Below, in pieces: positions 53,925 through 62,956 of a stretch of DNA of 64,000 nt (its first letter is position 1; each line of letters begins with the position of its first letter). Where the stretch lies: assembly GCF_052056295.1 (NCBI RefSeq), contig NZ_CP182493.1, forward strand, positions 2,170,001 to 2,234,000, in the 5' to 3' direction. The notes under the pieces are model-generated. The model was given only the letters and a program-made list of their open reading frames with translations. It did not search any database and had not been told where the DNA came from. A program made the translations under genes and the position numbers. The stretch comes from Catenovulum sp052056295 (GTDB taxonomy: Bacteria > Pseudomonadota > Gammaproteobacteria > Enterobacterales > Alteromonadaceae).

Positions 53925-55409
53925 ATGAAACGCTCAGTTATCTTTACCGCTATACTATGCTCTACGCTGCCCAGCTATTCTCATGCAATGGATGATCCTT
54001 TTGCCGAACTCGAGTCTGAGTTTAAGCAATTCAGGGAACAAGGCAGCGCAAAAGAGATGGAAGAGTTTCAGCGCTGGAAAGACGATTATTTGGCCGAATA
54101 TCAACAATTCCGCGAAGAACATTTCCAACGTTTAGATGATATTAGAGACAACTTAATATCTAATTGGGGAGAGTCTGAAATATCGACTGAATCTAAACAA
54201 GTAGAATACAGCGACGACAATCAATCAAAAACTGTACTTGATTACGAAAAAAATGAAATACGTATCAGTGTATTACATGACGCTTCAGAAAAAGTATCGA
54301 GCAAAGATTTAGAGAAATTTGTATCTGCAGCTTTGAACAACAAGGATGATAGTCAAACAAATTCGCAAGATAAAATTAAACGCCCTCAAGTTAAGTTTAA
54401 TCAATGGACAAGTCAGTCTGTTCAGGCAGAAGAAAAAGAACCAAACGTGAACAATACGTCGTCATCACTGCGCGAATTGGTCAAAGGCAAATCAATAGAA
54501 CAACTAACACAATCAGCAAAAAAAGACGAAAAGCCACTTACTGTTGTTAGCAACCCAGACAAACTATATAAGCAAGAAGCAGCATTGATCGAGGAACAAT
54601 CCAAAGCGCAAGAAATACAGGTTGAGCGTATGGTTGATGTGCAGAATATGGCAAAAAATCAGGAGCTATCAGCAGCAGAGGAAGAAAAAGTTGAAAGTAG
54701 AATTCAACAAGAAAAGAAAAAAATTGAGCAAGAAAAACTCGAGCGCTTGGCTAAGTTAAAAGAAAAAACCAAACAAATAGCCAGCAATAGCAACAATAGA
54801 GCAGAGTTAACCAACAAAAAGATAACCACCTTCACTATTCCGTTGGGCAAACAACGAGAATCTAAGCTAGCGCAACCTTTTATTCAACCTGTGTTAAGCC
54901 AAGCAAAACGCTGGGATATAGACCCAAGTTTAATGCTAGCCATTATGCACACCGAAAGTCATTTTAATCCTCAAGCTCAATCACATATTCCCGCTTATGG
55001 TTTGATGCAAATAGTGCCAAGTACGGCTAGTGTTGATGTGAATAGGTTTTTGTTTAAAAAAGACGACTCTATGAGTAAAGATGAATTATTCACACCAGAT
55101 AAGAATATAGAAACAGGCGCAGCTTATGTGCATATATTAAATTCAAGATATTTAAAAGCGATTGAAGATCCACAAAGCCGCCTTTATTGCGTGATTGCCG
55201 CATACAATACAGGTGCCGGTAATGTCGCAAAAACCTTTAATTCGGATAAATCTAGAAACATTCGCAAAGCTGCTGTTGTGATTAATAGCCTGACACCAGA
55301 TCAAGTGTACCAAAAACTATTAAGTTCTTTACCTTATGATGAAACGCGAAACTATGTGAAAAAAGTAACCAGTAGACAAGATTTGTATACTGAATTAGAC
55401 AAAATTTAA
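53925..55409 (+). CDS. MltC-like lytic transglycosylase with coiled-coil insertion (cluster gene 7)
   Basis: A 494-residue protein with a signal peptide (cleavage near YSHAM) but no lipobox, unlike E. coli MltC. The N-terminal part (DDPFAELESEFKQFREQG to about residue 135) resembles the MltC N-terminal domain (NLISNWGES, TVLDYEKNEIRISVL). An added Lys/Glu/Gln-rich coiled coil fills about 190-295. The C-terminal SLT domain (about 320-490) has the catalytic Glu344 in MHTESHFNP, AYGLMQIVPSTAS and IAAYNTGAGNVAKTF. It should cleave peptidoglycan glycan strands. It gives the best clue that this cluster acts at the cell wall. Confidence 0.88.
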   Translation: MKRSVIFTAILCSTLPSYSHAMDDPFAELESEFKQFREQGSAKEMEEFQRWKDDYLAEYQQFREEHFQRLDDIRDNLISNWGESEISTESKQVEYSDDNQSKTVLDYEKNEIRISVLHDASEKVSSKDLEKFVSAALNNKDDSQTNSQDKIKRPQVKFNQWTSQSVQAEEKEPNVNNTSSSLRELVKGKSIEQLTQSAKKDEKPLTVVSNPDKLYKQEAALIEEQSKAQEIQVERMVDVQNMAKNQELSAAEEEKVESRIQQEKKKIEQEKLERLAKLKEKTKQIASNSNNRAELTNKKITTFTIPLGKQRESKLAQPFIQPVLSQAKRWDIDPSLMLAIMHTESHFNPQAQSHIPAYGLMQIVPSTASVDVNRFLFKKDDSMSKDELFTPDKNIETGAAYVHILNSRYLKAIEDPQSRLYCVIAAYNTGAGNVAKTFNSDKSRNIRKAAVVINSLTPDQVYQKLLSSLPYDETRNYVKKVTSRQDLYTELDKI

Positions 55410-55450
55410 TATGTAGCTCTAAACCGAGTAGAACGCATATAGGATATATT

Positions 55451-56305
55451 ATGAAGCTATTAAAACTATCACTAGTCTCAGTTGCTTTTATTTGTACCTT
55501 TGCTGCGCAAGCAAACGAAGATACGACTTATCAGGCATTAGTGGATAATTTAAAACAGAGCCATTTAGCGCATTTAGTTACCCAAGAGCAAAAAGAAAAT
55601 TTAGAAAATAACTATCAATCTTGCTTAGCGCAACTGGCCAGCACAAAAGACCGAAGCGAAACATTGCAAAGACAAATTGAGCAACAACAAAAAATTGCTT
55701 ATAGCGCTGCTCCAACCGCTGACAAACAATTTGCTGAAATGGAACTACTTTCTTTGCGTGATCAGCGTGAAACGATAGAGCGTCGTAATGCGCAATGCAA
55801 AGAAATAGAATTAAAGTACGCCAGTTTAAACTCTAAAGTAACTGAATCAGCTAAAAAACATAGCGAAGCCGCAAAAACAAACAAGCAAAAATTGATTGAT
55901 TATTTGGTTAATAAAAATCAACTGAAATCGGATTCTGTCATCGAAAGTATTGAATATCCCTGTCCGACGGATAATCAAGTTAGCTGCCGTAAAGAAGCAA
56001 CTGCCGCCGTATTGAAATTTATAAGCGAGCAGCGCAACGTAAAACTAACTTCGGGTACAGTTATTAATAACTTTATGGTAGAAGAGGATAAAGTAACCAC
56101 AGCCAGTGAAGCCGAGTTTGATAAGGTTGAAGTTTTAAAAGCTGAATACCAACCAACAACAGAAGGCGGTACTTACTTTTTAGAAATCCAAGCGACTTTT
56201 AAAAACCAAGGTGATAGCGCCCAAAGCTCTGTGGATAAAACCCGTATCGAAGCAGCCGTGGGCCGGTTTTTAAAAGCGTTAACTAAAGAATATAGAGGAA
56301 GTTAG
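55451..56305 (+). CDS. Periplasmic coiled-coil protein with C-terminal LPP20-like domain (cluster gene 8)
   Basis: A 284-residue protein with a signal peptide (cleavage near AQANED). Residues about 35-165 form helices of coiled-coil type (NLEN NYQSCLAQL, QRQIEQQQKIAYS, LSLRDQRETIERRNAQCKEI). Residues about 175-284 form a mixed domain (VIESIEYPCPTDNQVSCRKEATAAVLKFISEQRNVKL, ESTYF-like strands GGTYFLEIQATF), with paired Cys. It lies 41 bases after the transglycosylase and closes the cluster. Function unknown. Confidence 0.65.
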   Translation: MKLLKLSLVSVAFICTFAAQANEDTTYQALVDNLKQSHLAHLVTQEQKENLENNYQSCLAQLASTKDRSETLQRQIEQQQKIAYSAAPTADKQFAEMELLSLRDQRETIERRNAQCKEIELKYASLNSKVTESAKKHSEAAKTNKQKLIDYLVNKNQLKSDSVIESIEYPCPTDNQVSCRKEATAAVLKFISEQRNVKLTSGTVINNFMVEEDKVTTASEAEFDKVEVLKAEYQPTTEGGTYFLEIQATFKNQGDSAQSSVDKTRIEAAVGRFLKALTKEYRGS

Positions 56306-56315
56306 TTATCTTCGT

Positions 56316-56344
56316 ATGAAGCAATCACTTCCGGATTGCTTCAT
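56316..56344. terminator. Hairpin at the end of the lipoprotein cluster and BASS gene
   Basis: ATGAAGCAATC (56316-56326) pairs perfectly with GATTGCTTCAT (56334-56344) around a seven-base loop. It overlaps the last codons of the convergent BASS gene. There is no T-run, so it is a candidate bidirectional stop for both transcripts. Confidence 0.5.
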
Positions 56345-57410
56345 TACGCTTGCGCCACCAAGCTGCCAAGGCAGAGCCAGATATATTCATTAAGGGGCCA
56401 AAAACGGCCGGAGCCAGCCCCATAGTGGCAACCTTACCCATTTCCACAGCTATGCCAGATGCAAGCCCTGAATTTTGCATACCGACTTCAAATGAGATCG
56501 TACGAGCGGAAGCTTCATCTAAGCCGAATAATTTAGCCAGCCGGTAACCTAAGATATAACCCAGCACATTGTGGATAATCACAGCAGCGACGAGCACTAA
56601 ACCTATGCTCAACAAGGCATCACGCCCAGCAGCGGTAATAATGGCAATAATTAACGCTATACCAGCCATAGAAACCAAAGGCATAATTTTATTGATAAGG
56701 GTTAAATTCTTCTTAAACAAAGTGTTCACAACAACCCCCAAAACAATTGGCAATATAACGATTTTTAAGATGCTTAAAAACATGCCAACCACATTGATTT
56801 CTACATACTGATCAGCCAGCAAACTCATCAAAACAGGCGTAACTAACGGCGCGAGTAAAGTTGCGACAGCGGTTAAGGTTAACGACAAGGCCAAGTTAGC
56901 CCCTGAAATAAACGCCATAACATTTGATGCTAAGCCGCTTGGTGAACAGCCAACTAGTATTATACCCGCGGCGATTTCAGGTGGTAAATCAGTCATGCTC
57001 GCCAATACAAAACCTATGATTGGCATTAAACTAAACTGACATAACAGCCCCACCCCAACCGCTTTAGGTGTTTTAAGTACAGCTGCAAAATCTTTCGCCG
57101 ACAACGAGCACCCCATGCCAAACATAATCAGCATAAGTAAAGGGACAATCAGTTGTTTTAAATTGAATTCGCCAATATGGCTAAAAGCTTGTGGATAAAA
57201 AAGCGAGGCGCTAACTGCAGCAAATATAAGTAGAGTGAAAGCTAAATTGCTAAAATTTTGAGTTTGTTTTAGTGCCAGTGCAGCAAATACAAAAGCCAGT
57301 GTCATAAACACACCGCCAATATCCGTGCTAACAGCGAACAGCAGAACAAGCCCAGACACTAACGCACCCAAAGTGCAAACCGGCCAAATTTTTTTATTGT
57401 TTACGACCAT
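56325..57410 (-). CDS. BASS-family (bile acid:sodium symporter-like) transporter
   Basis: A 361-residue protein with about eleven hydrophobic segments, the first two being additional to the usual set. It has the family signatures GCSPSGLASNVMAFISGANLALSLTLTA and FEVGMQNSGLASGIAVEM, the two crossed-helix substrate and sodium sites. It lies on the same strand as the atp operon, downstream of atpC, but is separated from it by an intrinsic terminator. The substrate is unknown. A second, shorter BASS protein is encoded at 4719-5603. Confidence 0.88.
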   Translation of the reverse strand: MVVNNKKIWPVCTLGALVSGLVLLFAVSTDIGGVFMTLAFVFAALALKQTQNFSNLAFTLLIFAAVSASLFYPQAFSHIGEFNLKQLIVPLLMLIMFGMGCSLSAKDFAAVLKTPKAVGVGLLCQFSLMPIIGFVLASMTDLPPEIAAGIILVGCSPSGLASNVMAFISGANLALSLTLTAVATLLAPLVTPVLMSLLADQYVEINVVGMFLSILKIVILPIVLGVVVNTLFKKNLTLINKIMPLVSMAGIALIIAIITAAGRDALLSIGLVLVAAVIIHNVLGYILGYRLAKLFGLDEASARTISFEVGMQNSGLASGIAVEMGKVATMGLAPAVFGPLMNISGSALAAWWRKRNEAIRK

Positions 57411-57522
57411 CTAATAATTCCTTGAACATTTATTCAACAATTCCAGATAGTCGCAAATAATAGCTGTTAGCTCAAAGTTGCTAAAACTATAAGAGATATC
57501 AATTTACTGAATTTTAGGTAAT

Positions 57523-57550
57523 AAAAAACCGCGATAAACGCGGTTTTTTT
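57523..57550 (-). terminator. Intrinsic terminator of the atp operon
   Basis: ACCGCG and CGCGGT form a six-base GC-rich stem around ATAAA, flanked by A6 on the left and T7 on the right, so it can act on both strands. On the minus strand it lies about 20 bases after the atpC stop. Confidence 0.9.
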
Positions 57551-57569
57551 AAAGTACTTTCCAGCAGAA

Positions 57570-57992
57570 TTATTTGCGGCGTTTAAGCTCTTCAATAACT
57601 CTAATCTGGGCTACGGCTTTTGCAAGCTCCATAGCAGCTTCAGCGTAGTTAAGATCAGAAGATGCATTGTTGATATGCTCTTTCGCTCTGCGTTGAGCTT
57701 CAACAGCTGCTTGCTCATCTAAGTCTTCACCGCGTACCGCAACGTCAGCTAAAACGACAATGCCGTTAGGCTGAACTTCTAGTACACCGCCAGATAAGTA
57801 AATAAGCTCTTCTTTACCAAACTGCTTAACCAGTTTAATCATACCCGGCTTAATAGGAGTAATAAGTGGAGCATGGCCGTATTGTACGCCAAGCTCACCC
57901 TCAATACCCGAAACACGGATAGATTCAACTAGACCGGAGAAGATTTTCTCTTCGGCGCTGACTACGTCTAATTGAGTTGTCATAGCTGCCAT
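57570..57992 (-). CDS. atpC: F1Fo ATP synthase epsilon subunit
   Basis: A 140-residue protein from the ATG at 57992, with GGAGG six bases upstream. It begins TTQLDVVSAEEKIFSGLVESI and has the beta-sandwich segment GELGVQYGHAPLITPIKPGMIKL with the helical C-terminus (NYAEAAMELAKAVAQIRVIEELKRRK). It is the central-stalk subunit that couples rotation and can inhibit ATPase activity. It is the last gene of the atp operon, 18 bases after atpD. Confidence 0.97.
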   Translation of the reverse strand: MAAMTTQLDVVSAEEKIFSGLVESIRVSGIEGELGVQYGHAPLITPIKPGMIKLVKQFGKEELIYLSGGVLEVQPNGIVVLADVAVRGEDLDEQAAVEAQRRAKEHINNASSDLNYAEAAMELAKAVAQIRVIEELKRRK

Positions 57993-58010
57993 TCTTCACC
58001 TCCGGCTGGT

Positions 58011-59396
58011 TTATAGATTTTTAGCTTTTTCAACAGCTTCTTCGATGGCGCCAACCATGTAGAAAGCTTGCTCAGGTAGGTGATCGTATTCACCATCCAA
58101 AATAGCCTTAAATCCAGAAATAGTATCTTTTAATGGTACGTAACGACCAGGTGTACTGTTAAATACTTCAGCTACGAAGAAAGGCTGAGATAAGAAACGT
58201 TGGATCTTACGAGCACGAGCAACGATTTGCTTATCTTCTTCAGATAATTCATCCATACCTAAGATAGCGATGATATCTTTTAATTCTTTGTAACGTTGTA
58301 AAACAATTTGCACACCACGAGCAACTTCATAGTGCTCTTGACCAACAACTAATGGGTCTAACTGACGTGAAGTTGAGTCAAGTGGGTCGATCGCTGGGTA
58401 AATACCCAAAGAAGCGATGTTACGTGACAATACAACCGTTGCATCAAGATGCGAGAACGTAGTTGCTGGAGACGGGTCAGTCAAGTCATCCGCTGGTACG
58501 TATACCGCTTGAATTGAAGTGATTGAACCAGTTTTAGTAGAGGTAATACGCTCTTGTAAAACACCCATTTCTTCAGCAAGAGTAGGCTGGTAACCTACCG
58601 CAGATGGCATACGACCTAACAATGCAGATACTTCAGTACCAGCAAGTGTATAACGGTAGATGTTATCTACGAAGAATAATACGTCACGACCTTCGTCACG
58701 GAATTTTTCTGCCATAGTCAAACCAGTTAACGCTACGCGTAAACGGTTGCCCGGTGGCTCATTCATCTGACCGTAAACTAACGCAACTTTATCAAGTACG
58801 TTTGAATCGTTCATTTCATGATAGAAGTCATTACCTTCACGAGTACGCTCACCAACACCAGCGAATACAGAGTAACCACTGTGCTCGATAGCGATGTTAC
58901 GGATAAGCTCCATCATGTTTACGGTTTTACCAACACCAGCACCACCGAATAAACCAACTTTACCACCTTTAGCGAATGGACATACTAAGTCGATTACTTT
59001 GATACCAGTTTCTAATAAATCGTTTGAGTTAGCTTGCTCTTCATAGCTTGGTGCTTCACGGTGGATAGACCAACGCTCTTCTTCACCAATAGGACCCGCT
59101 TCATCAATTGGGTTACCTAAAACGTCCATGATACGACCTAAAGTTTGTGTACCTACAGGTACTGATACTGGCTCACCAGTATTCACAACTTTAAGACCAC
59201 GACGTAAACCATCTGAAGAACCCATAGCGATGCCACGAACAACACCACCACCTAATTGCTGCTGAACTTCTATCGTCAGACCAGCGATATCGCCTTCTTC
59301 TACTTTCAACGCATCGTATACTTGCGGTACAGAACCTTGTGGAAACTCAATGTCCACAACCGCGCCGATGACTTGAACGACTAGACCTGAACTCAT
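58011..59396 (-). CDS. atpD: F1Fo ATP synthase beta subunit
   Basis: About 461 residues from the ATG at 59396, with GAGGAAAG just upstream; the frame stays open into atpG but the longer start is not credible. It has Walker A GGAGVGKT, the catalytic-site GERTREGNDFY, Walker B ALVYG...VLFFVDNIYRYT and the DELSEED lever (here DELSEEDKQ). It is the catalytic subunit of F1 in the cytoplasm. Confidence 0.98.
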   Translation of the reverse strand: MSSGLVVQVIGAVVDIEFPQGSVPQVYDALKVEEGDIAGLTIEVQQQLGGGVVRGIAMGSSDGLRRGLKVVNTGEPVSVPVGTQTLGRIMDVLGNPIDEAGPIGEEERWSIHREAPSYEEQANSNDLLETGIKVIDLVCPFAKGGKVGLFGGAGVGKTVNMMELIRNIAIEHSGYSVFAGVGERTREGNDFYHEMNDSNVLDKVALVYGQMNEPPGNRLRVALTGLTMAEKFRDEGRDVLFFVDNIYRYTLAGTEVSALLGRMPSAVGYQPTLAEEMGVLQERITSTKTGSITSIQAVYVPADDLTDPSPATTFSHLDATVVLSRNIASLGIYPAIDPLDSTSRQLDPLVVGQEHYEVARGVQIVLQRYKELKDIIAILGMDELSEEDKQIVARARKIQRFLSQPFFVAEVFNSTPGRYVPLKDTISGFKAILDGEYDHLPEQAFYMVGAIEEAVEKAKNL

Positions 59397-59427
59397 TATC
59401 TTTCCTCTAAATCGTTGCTGCCTTTGC

Positions 59428-60288
59428 CTAAACTGCCGCTGCACCAGCGACGATTTCACTCAATTCTTGAGTAATCGCTGCTTGACGCGCTTTGTTGTAG
59501 ACTAATTGCAATTCTTTAATCAGGTTGCCTGCGTTATCGGTTGCAGCTTTCATTGCTACCATTCGCGCTGCCATTTCTGACGCGACATTTTCAACAACAG
59601 CCTGATATACCTGAGACTCAATATAACGAGTTAATAATTGTTCCAGAATTGCTTCTGCACTTGGCTCGTATATGTAATCCCAATTATGTTTTTGTTCGCT
59701 CACCTCGCCTTTAGGCAAAGGTAAAAGCTGATCGATCGTAGGGGTTTGTGTCATGGTGTTTACGAAATTATTGTAAACCACATACAAGCGGTCGATTTGA
59801 CCTTCTTCGTATGCTTTTAACATAACCTGCACAGAACCTACTAAGTCGGTTACTGATGGTTTGTCACCTAAGCCAGAAGCTTGAGCGACAATATTGCCAC
59901 CAAAGTTGTCAAAGAATGAGGTTGCTTTCGCGCCAATTACGCCAAAGTCTACTGCCACATCTTTTTTACGCCACTGAGCGTACTCTTTGATAACTTGCTT
60001 AAACAAATTGGTGTTTAAGCCGCCACAAAGACCACGGTCAGTTGAAACAACAATGTAACCTACGCGCTTGATTTCACGTTCTTCCATATAAGGATGCTTA
60101 TAGTCAGAACTTGCAAGCGCGATATGACCGATCACCTTACGCATACTTTCTGCGTATGGACGAGAAGCTGCCATGCGATCTTGTGCTTTACGCATTTTAC
60201 TCGCTGCAACCATCTCCATTGCGCTGGTAATTTTTTGAGTGTTTTGAACACTGCCAATTTTACCTTTTATCTCTTTAGCGCCGGCCAT
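59428..60288 (-). CDS. atpG: F1Fo ATP synthase gamma subunit
   Basis: A 286-residue protein with the usual N-terminal helix MAGAKEIKGKIGSVQNTQKITSAMEMVAASKMRKAQ and C-terminal helix (ATDNAGNLIKELQLVYNKARQAAITQELSEIVAGAAAV), which form the rotating coiled coil. The middle Rossmann-like part has VSTDRGLCGGLNTNLFK. GGAG precedes the ATG. It lies between atpA (40-base gap) and atpD. Confidence 0.98.
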   Translation of the reverse strand: MAGAKEIKGKIGSVQNTQKITSAMEMVAASKMRKAQDRMAASRPYAESMRKVIGHIALASSDYKHPYMEEREIKRVGYIVVSTDRGLCGGLNTNLFKQVIKEYAQWRKKDVAVDFGVIGAKATSFFDNFGGNIVAQASGLGDKPSVTDLVGSVQVMLKAYEEGQIDRLYVVYNNFVNTMTQTPTIDQLLPLPKGEVSEQKHNWDYIYEPSAEAILEQLLTRYIESQVYQAVVENVASEMAARMVAMKAATDNAGNLIKELQLVYNKARQAAITQELSEIVAGAAAV

Positions 60289-60328
60289 TTCTCTTCACTC
60301 CGATTAAATTAATCGTAGACTCAACTTA

Positions 60329-61870
60329 TTACCAAGTTTGAGTCGATTTGAATGCTTCTAAAGCAGCTTTTAATGCAGCTTCGATGTCAGCGTTATAGTC
60401 GCCTTTCTCATCGATTTTAGCCATTAATTCTGCATGCTCAGATTTTACATATGAATGAAGAGCGGCTTCAAAAGCAAGGATCTTGTCTAATTCAACATCA
60501 TTCAAGAAACCTTTGTCCGCTGCGAACAATGAAACAGCCATTAAGCTAACACTCAATGGAGCAAATTGCTTTTGCTTCATTAATTCAGTTACGCGTTGAC
60601 CGTGCTCTAATTGTGCACGAGTTGCGTCATCTAAATCAGAAGCGAATTGAGCAAAGGCTGCAAGTTCACGATACTGAGCTAAAGCTAGACGAATACCACC
60701 GCCTAATTTTTTGATGATTTTAGTTTGCGCTGCACCACCAACACGAGATACCGAGATACCAGCATTGATTGCCGGACGGATACCTGAGTTGAACATGCCA
60801 GTTTCTAAGAAGATCTGACCGTCAGTAATTGAAATTACGTTAGTAGGTACGAAAGCAGAAACGTCACCAGCTTGAGTTTCGATAATAGGTAATGCAGTTA
60901 ATGAACCTGTTTTACCTTTAACTTCACCTTTAGTGAACTTTTCAACGTAATCTGCGTTAACACGAGATGCACGCTCAAGTAGACGTGAGTGAAGATAGAA
61001 AACGTCACCCGGGTATGCTTCACGACCTGGTGGACGACGTAATAATAATGAAACTTGACGGTAAGCTACAGCTTGTTTAGATAAATCATCATAAACAATC
61101 AATGCATCTTGGCCACGGTCACGGAAGTATTCACCCATAGTACAACCTGAGTAAGGTGCTAGGTACTGAAGTGCCGCTGATTCAGAAGCATTGGCTGCAA
61201 CAATAATAGTGTTTGCTAATGCGCCATGTTCTTCTAATTTACGTACAACGTTTGAAAGCGTTGAAGCTTTTTGACCAATTGCAACATAGATACATTTAAC
61301 GCCTGTATCTTTTTGGTTGATAATAGCGTCAATTGCAACAGCTGATTTACCAATCTGACGGTCACCAATGATAAGCTCACGCTGACCACGACCGATTGGA
61401 ACCATAGAGTCGATTGCTTTATAACCAGTTTGTAATGGCTCATCAACAGATTGACGATCGATTACACCCGGTGCAATTTTTTCTACAGGTTCAAAGCCAT
61501 CATTTTCGATAGGGCCTTTACCGTCGATTGGTTGACCTAATGTGTTAACCACACGGCCTAATAAACCTGGACCTACTGGCACTTCTAAGATACGACCTGT
61601 ACCTTTAACTTTAGCGCCTTCTTGTAAGTCTGCATATGGGCCCATTACAACCGCACCAACAGAGTCTCTTTCTAAGTTTAATGCGATAGCAAAACGGCTA
61701 CCTGGAAGCTCAATCATCTCACCTTGCATTACGTCGGCTAAGCCGTGAATGCGGATGATACCGTCAGTAACAGATACGATCGTACCTTCGTTACGAGCTT
61801 CACTGACGATTTCGAACTTCTCAATACGTTTTTTGATTAGTTCTGCAATTTCAGTGGAATTCAGTTGCAT
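60329..61870 (-). CDS. atpA: F1Fo ATP synthase alpha subunit
   Basis: A 513-residue protein of standard length starting MQLNSTEIAELIKKRIEKF. It has the nucleotide-binding GDRQIGKSAVAIDAI, VYDDLSKQAVAYRQVSLLLRRPPGREAYPGDVFYLHSRLLERA and the arginine-finger region SRVGGAAQTKIIKKLGGG. It forms the hexamer with AtpD and carries non-catalytic nucleotides. GGGGAATAAGAG precedes the ATG. Confidence 0.98.
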   Translation of the reverse strand: MQLNSTEIAELIKKRIEKFEIVSEARNEGTIVSVTDGIIRIHGLADVMQGEMIELPGSRFAIALNLERDSVGAVVMGPYADLQEGAKVKGTGRILEVPVGPGLLGRVVNTLGQPIDGKGPIENDGFEPVEKIAPGVIDRQSVDEPLQTGYKAIDSMVPIGRGQRELIIGDRQIGKSAVAIDAIINQKDTGVKCIYVAIGQKASTLSNVVRKLEEHGALANTIIVAANASESAALQYLAPYSGCTMGEYFRDRGQDALIVYDDLSKQAVAYRQVSLLLRRPPGREAYPGDVFYLHSRLLERASRVNADYVEKFTKGEVKGKTGSLTALPIIETQAGDVSAFVPTNVISITDGQIFLETGMFNSGIRPAINAGISVSRVGGAAQTKIIKKLGGGIRLALAQYRELAAFAQFASDLDDATRAQLEHGQRVTELMKQKQFAPLSVSLMAVSLFAADKGFLNDVELDKILAFEAALHSYVKSEHAELMAKIDEKGDYNADIEAALKAALEAFKSTQTW

Positions 61871-61882
61871 GCTCTTATTCCC

Positions 61883-62416
61883 CTACGACTGCAAGCTAGT
61901 TGCTAGTCGATCCAATTTTCCGCGAATCGTGCTATCAATCACTGTATCACCAGCTTTGATTAACAAGCCCCCAACAATGGACTCGTCTACACGACAATTA
62001 AGCTTAACTTTTTTGGCTAAACGTTTTTCTAATGATTGAACTAAGCTATCTTGCTGTTTTGCAGATAATTCAACGGCAGATGTAACAGCCACTTCAACTG
62101 TTTGTTCATACTCGTTTTTCAGTTCAGAAAATAACGTCGCCACGTCAGGCAATAAACTCAAGCGATTATTTTCAGCCATCAGTTTAATTAAGTTTTGACC
62201 ATTTTGGTCAAGCTGCTCTTCGCAAACGCCGATGAAAACTTTAGTCACTTCTTCTTTGTTAGCTGTACTTTTAATTAACTGCTTGATGGTTTCATTTTTA
62301 GAAACTTCCGCAGCAAACACTAACATAGCAAGCCAGTTATCAATGGCATTGTGCTCAACAGCATAATCAAAAGCTGCTTTGGCGTATGGTCGGGCAACAG
62401 TTGTCAATTCAGACAT
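61883..62416 (-). CDS. atpH: F1Fo ATP synthase delta subunit
   Basis: A 177-residue protein beginning MSELTTVARPYAKAAFDYAVEHN, the conserved delta start, with a C-terminal DESIVGGLLIKAGDTVIDSTIRGKLDRLATSL that is typical of the family. It joins F1 to the peripheral stalk (AtpF). It lies 12 bases before atpA and 12 after atpF. Confidence 0.97.
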   Translation of the reverse strand: MSELTTVARPYAKAAFDYAVEHNAIDNWLAMLVFAAEVSKNETIKQLIKSTANKEEVTKVFIGVCEEQLDQNGQNLIKLMAENNRLSLLPDVATLFSELKNEYEQTVEVAVTSAVELSAKQQDSLVQSLEKRLAKKVKLNCRVDESIVGGLLIKAGDTVIDSTIRGKLDRLATSLQS

Positions 62417-62428
62417 AATAATTACCCC

Positions 62429-62899
62429 TTATAGTTCCTCAACCAATTGGTCAAGGATATCCGCTTGAGCTTTAGCATCGATAGAACGTGCAATAATTTT
62501 CTCTGCACCTGTAACCGCTAATACAGCTACTTGTGCACGTAATTCAGCACGAGCTCTATTGCGTTCAGCTTCTAACTCAGCTTGGCCTTGAGCTAAAATC
62601 TTGTCACTTTCAGCACGTGCTTTATCAGCCGCTTCTTCAATGATAAGAGCTTCGCGTTTCTTAGCCTGCTCAATAATAGCTGCAGCTTGAGATTTAGCTT
62701 CTTTCAACTTATTAGTCGCTTCTTTTTTAGCTAACTCTAAGTCTTTTTCAGCTTGTTCTGATGCTGCTAAGCCTTCTTCAATTTGCTTTTGACGAGCTTC
62801 AATTGCACCGTTTAGCTGTGGCCAAACGTATTTCATTGTAAAAACAACAAATACAAAAAATGCTATCGATTCGCCAATTAGAGTTGCGTTGAAATTCAC
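62429..62899 (-). CDS. atpF: F1Fo ATP synthase subunit b
   Basis: A 156-residue protein with one N-terminal membrane helix (MNFNATLIGESIAFFVFVVFTMKYVWPQL) and a long charged helix with AKKREALIIEEA, which dimerises as the peripheral stalk. Length matches E. coli subunit b. It lies between atpE (57-base gap) and atpH. Confidence 0.97.
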   Translation of the reverse strand: MNFNATLIGESIAFFVFVVFTMKYVWPQLNGAIEARQKQIEEGLAASEQAEKDLELAKKEATNKLKEAKSQAAAIIEQAKKREALIIEEAADKARAESDKILAQGQAELEAERNRARAELRAQVAVLAVTGAEKIIARSIDAKAQADILDQLVEEL

Positions 62900-62956
62900 A
62901 ACGACCCCCTTAGTAAGTTATCAATGTTTAACAAGAAATAGCTACTTAAAGTAATC

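Noticed and set aside
57487..57493. Extra CTATAAG word between the BASS gene and atpC
   Set aside because: It is a single copy with no array and no -24/-12 promoter; a few such words are expected by chance in AT-rich DNA.
59397..59459. Longer atpD start reaching into atpG
   Set aside because: The added 21 residues are basic and unlike AtpD, and the ATG at 59396 has a strong ribosome site and the conserved MSSGLVVQVIGAVVDI start.
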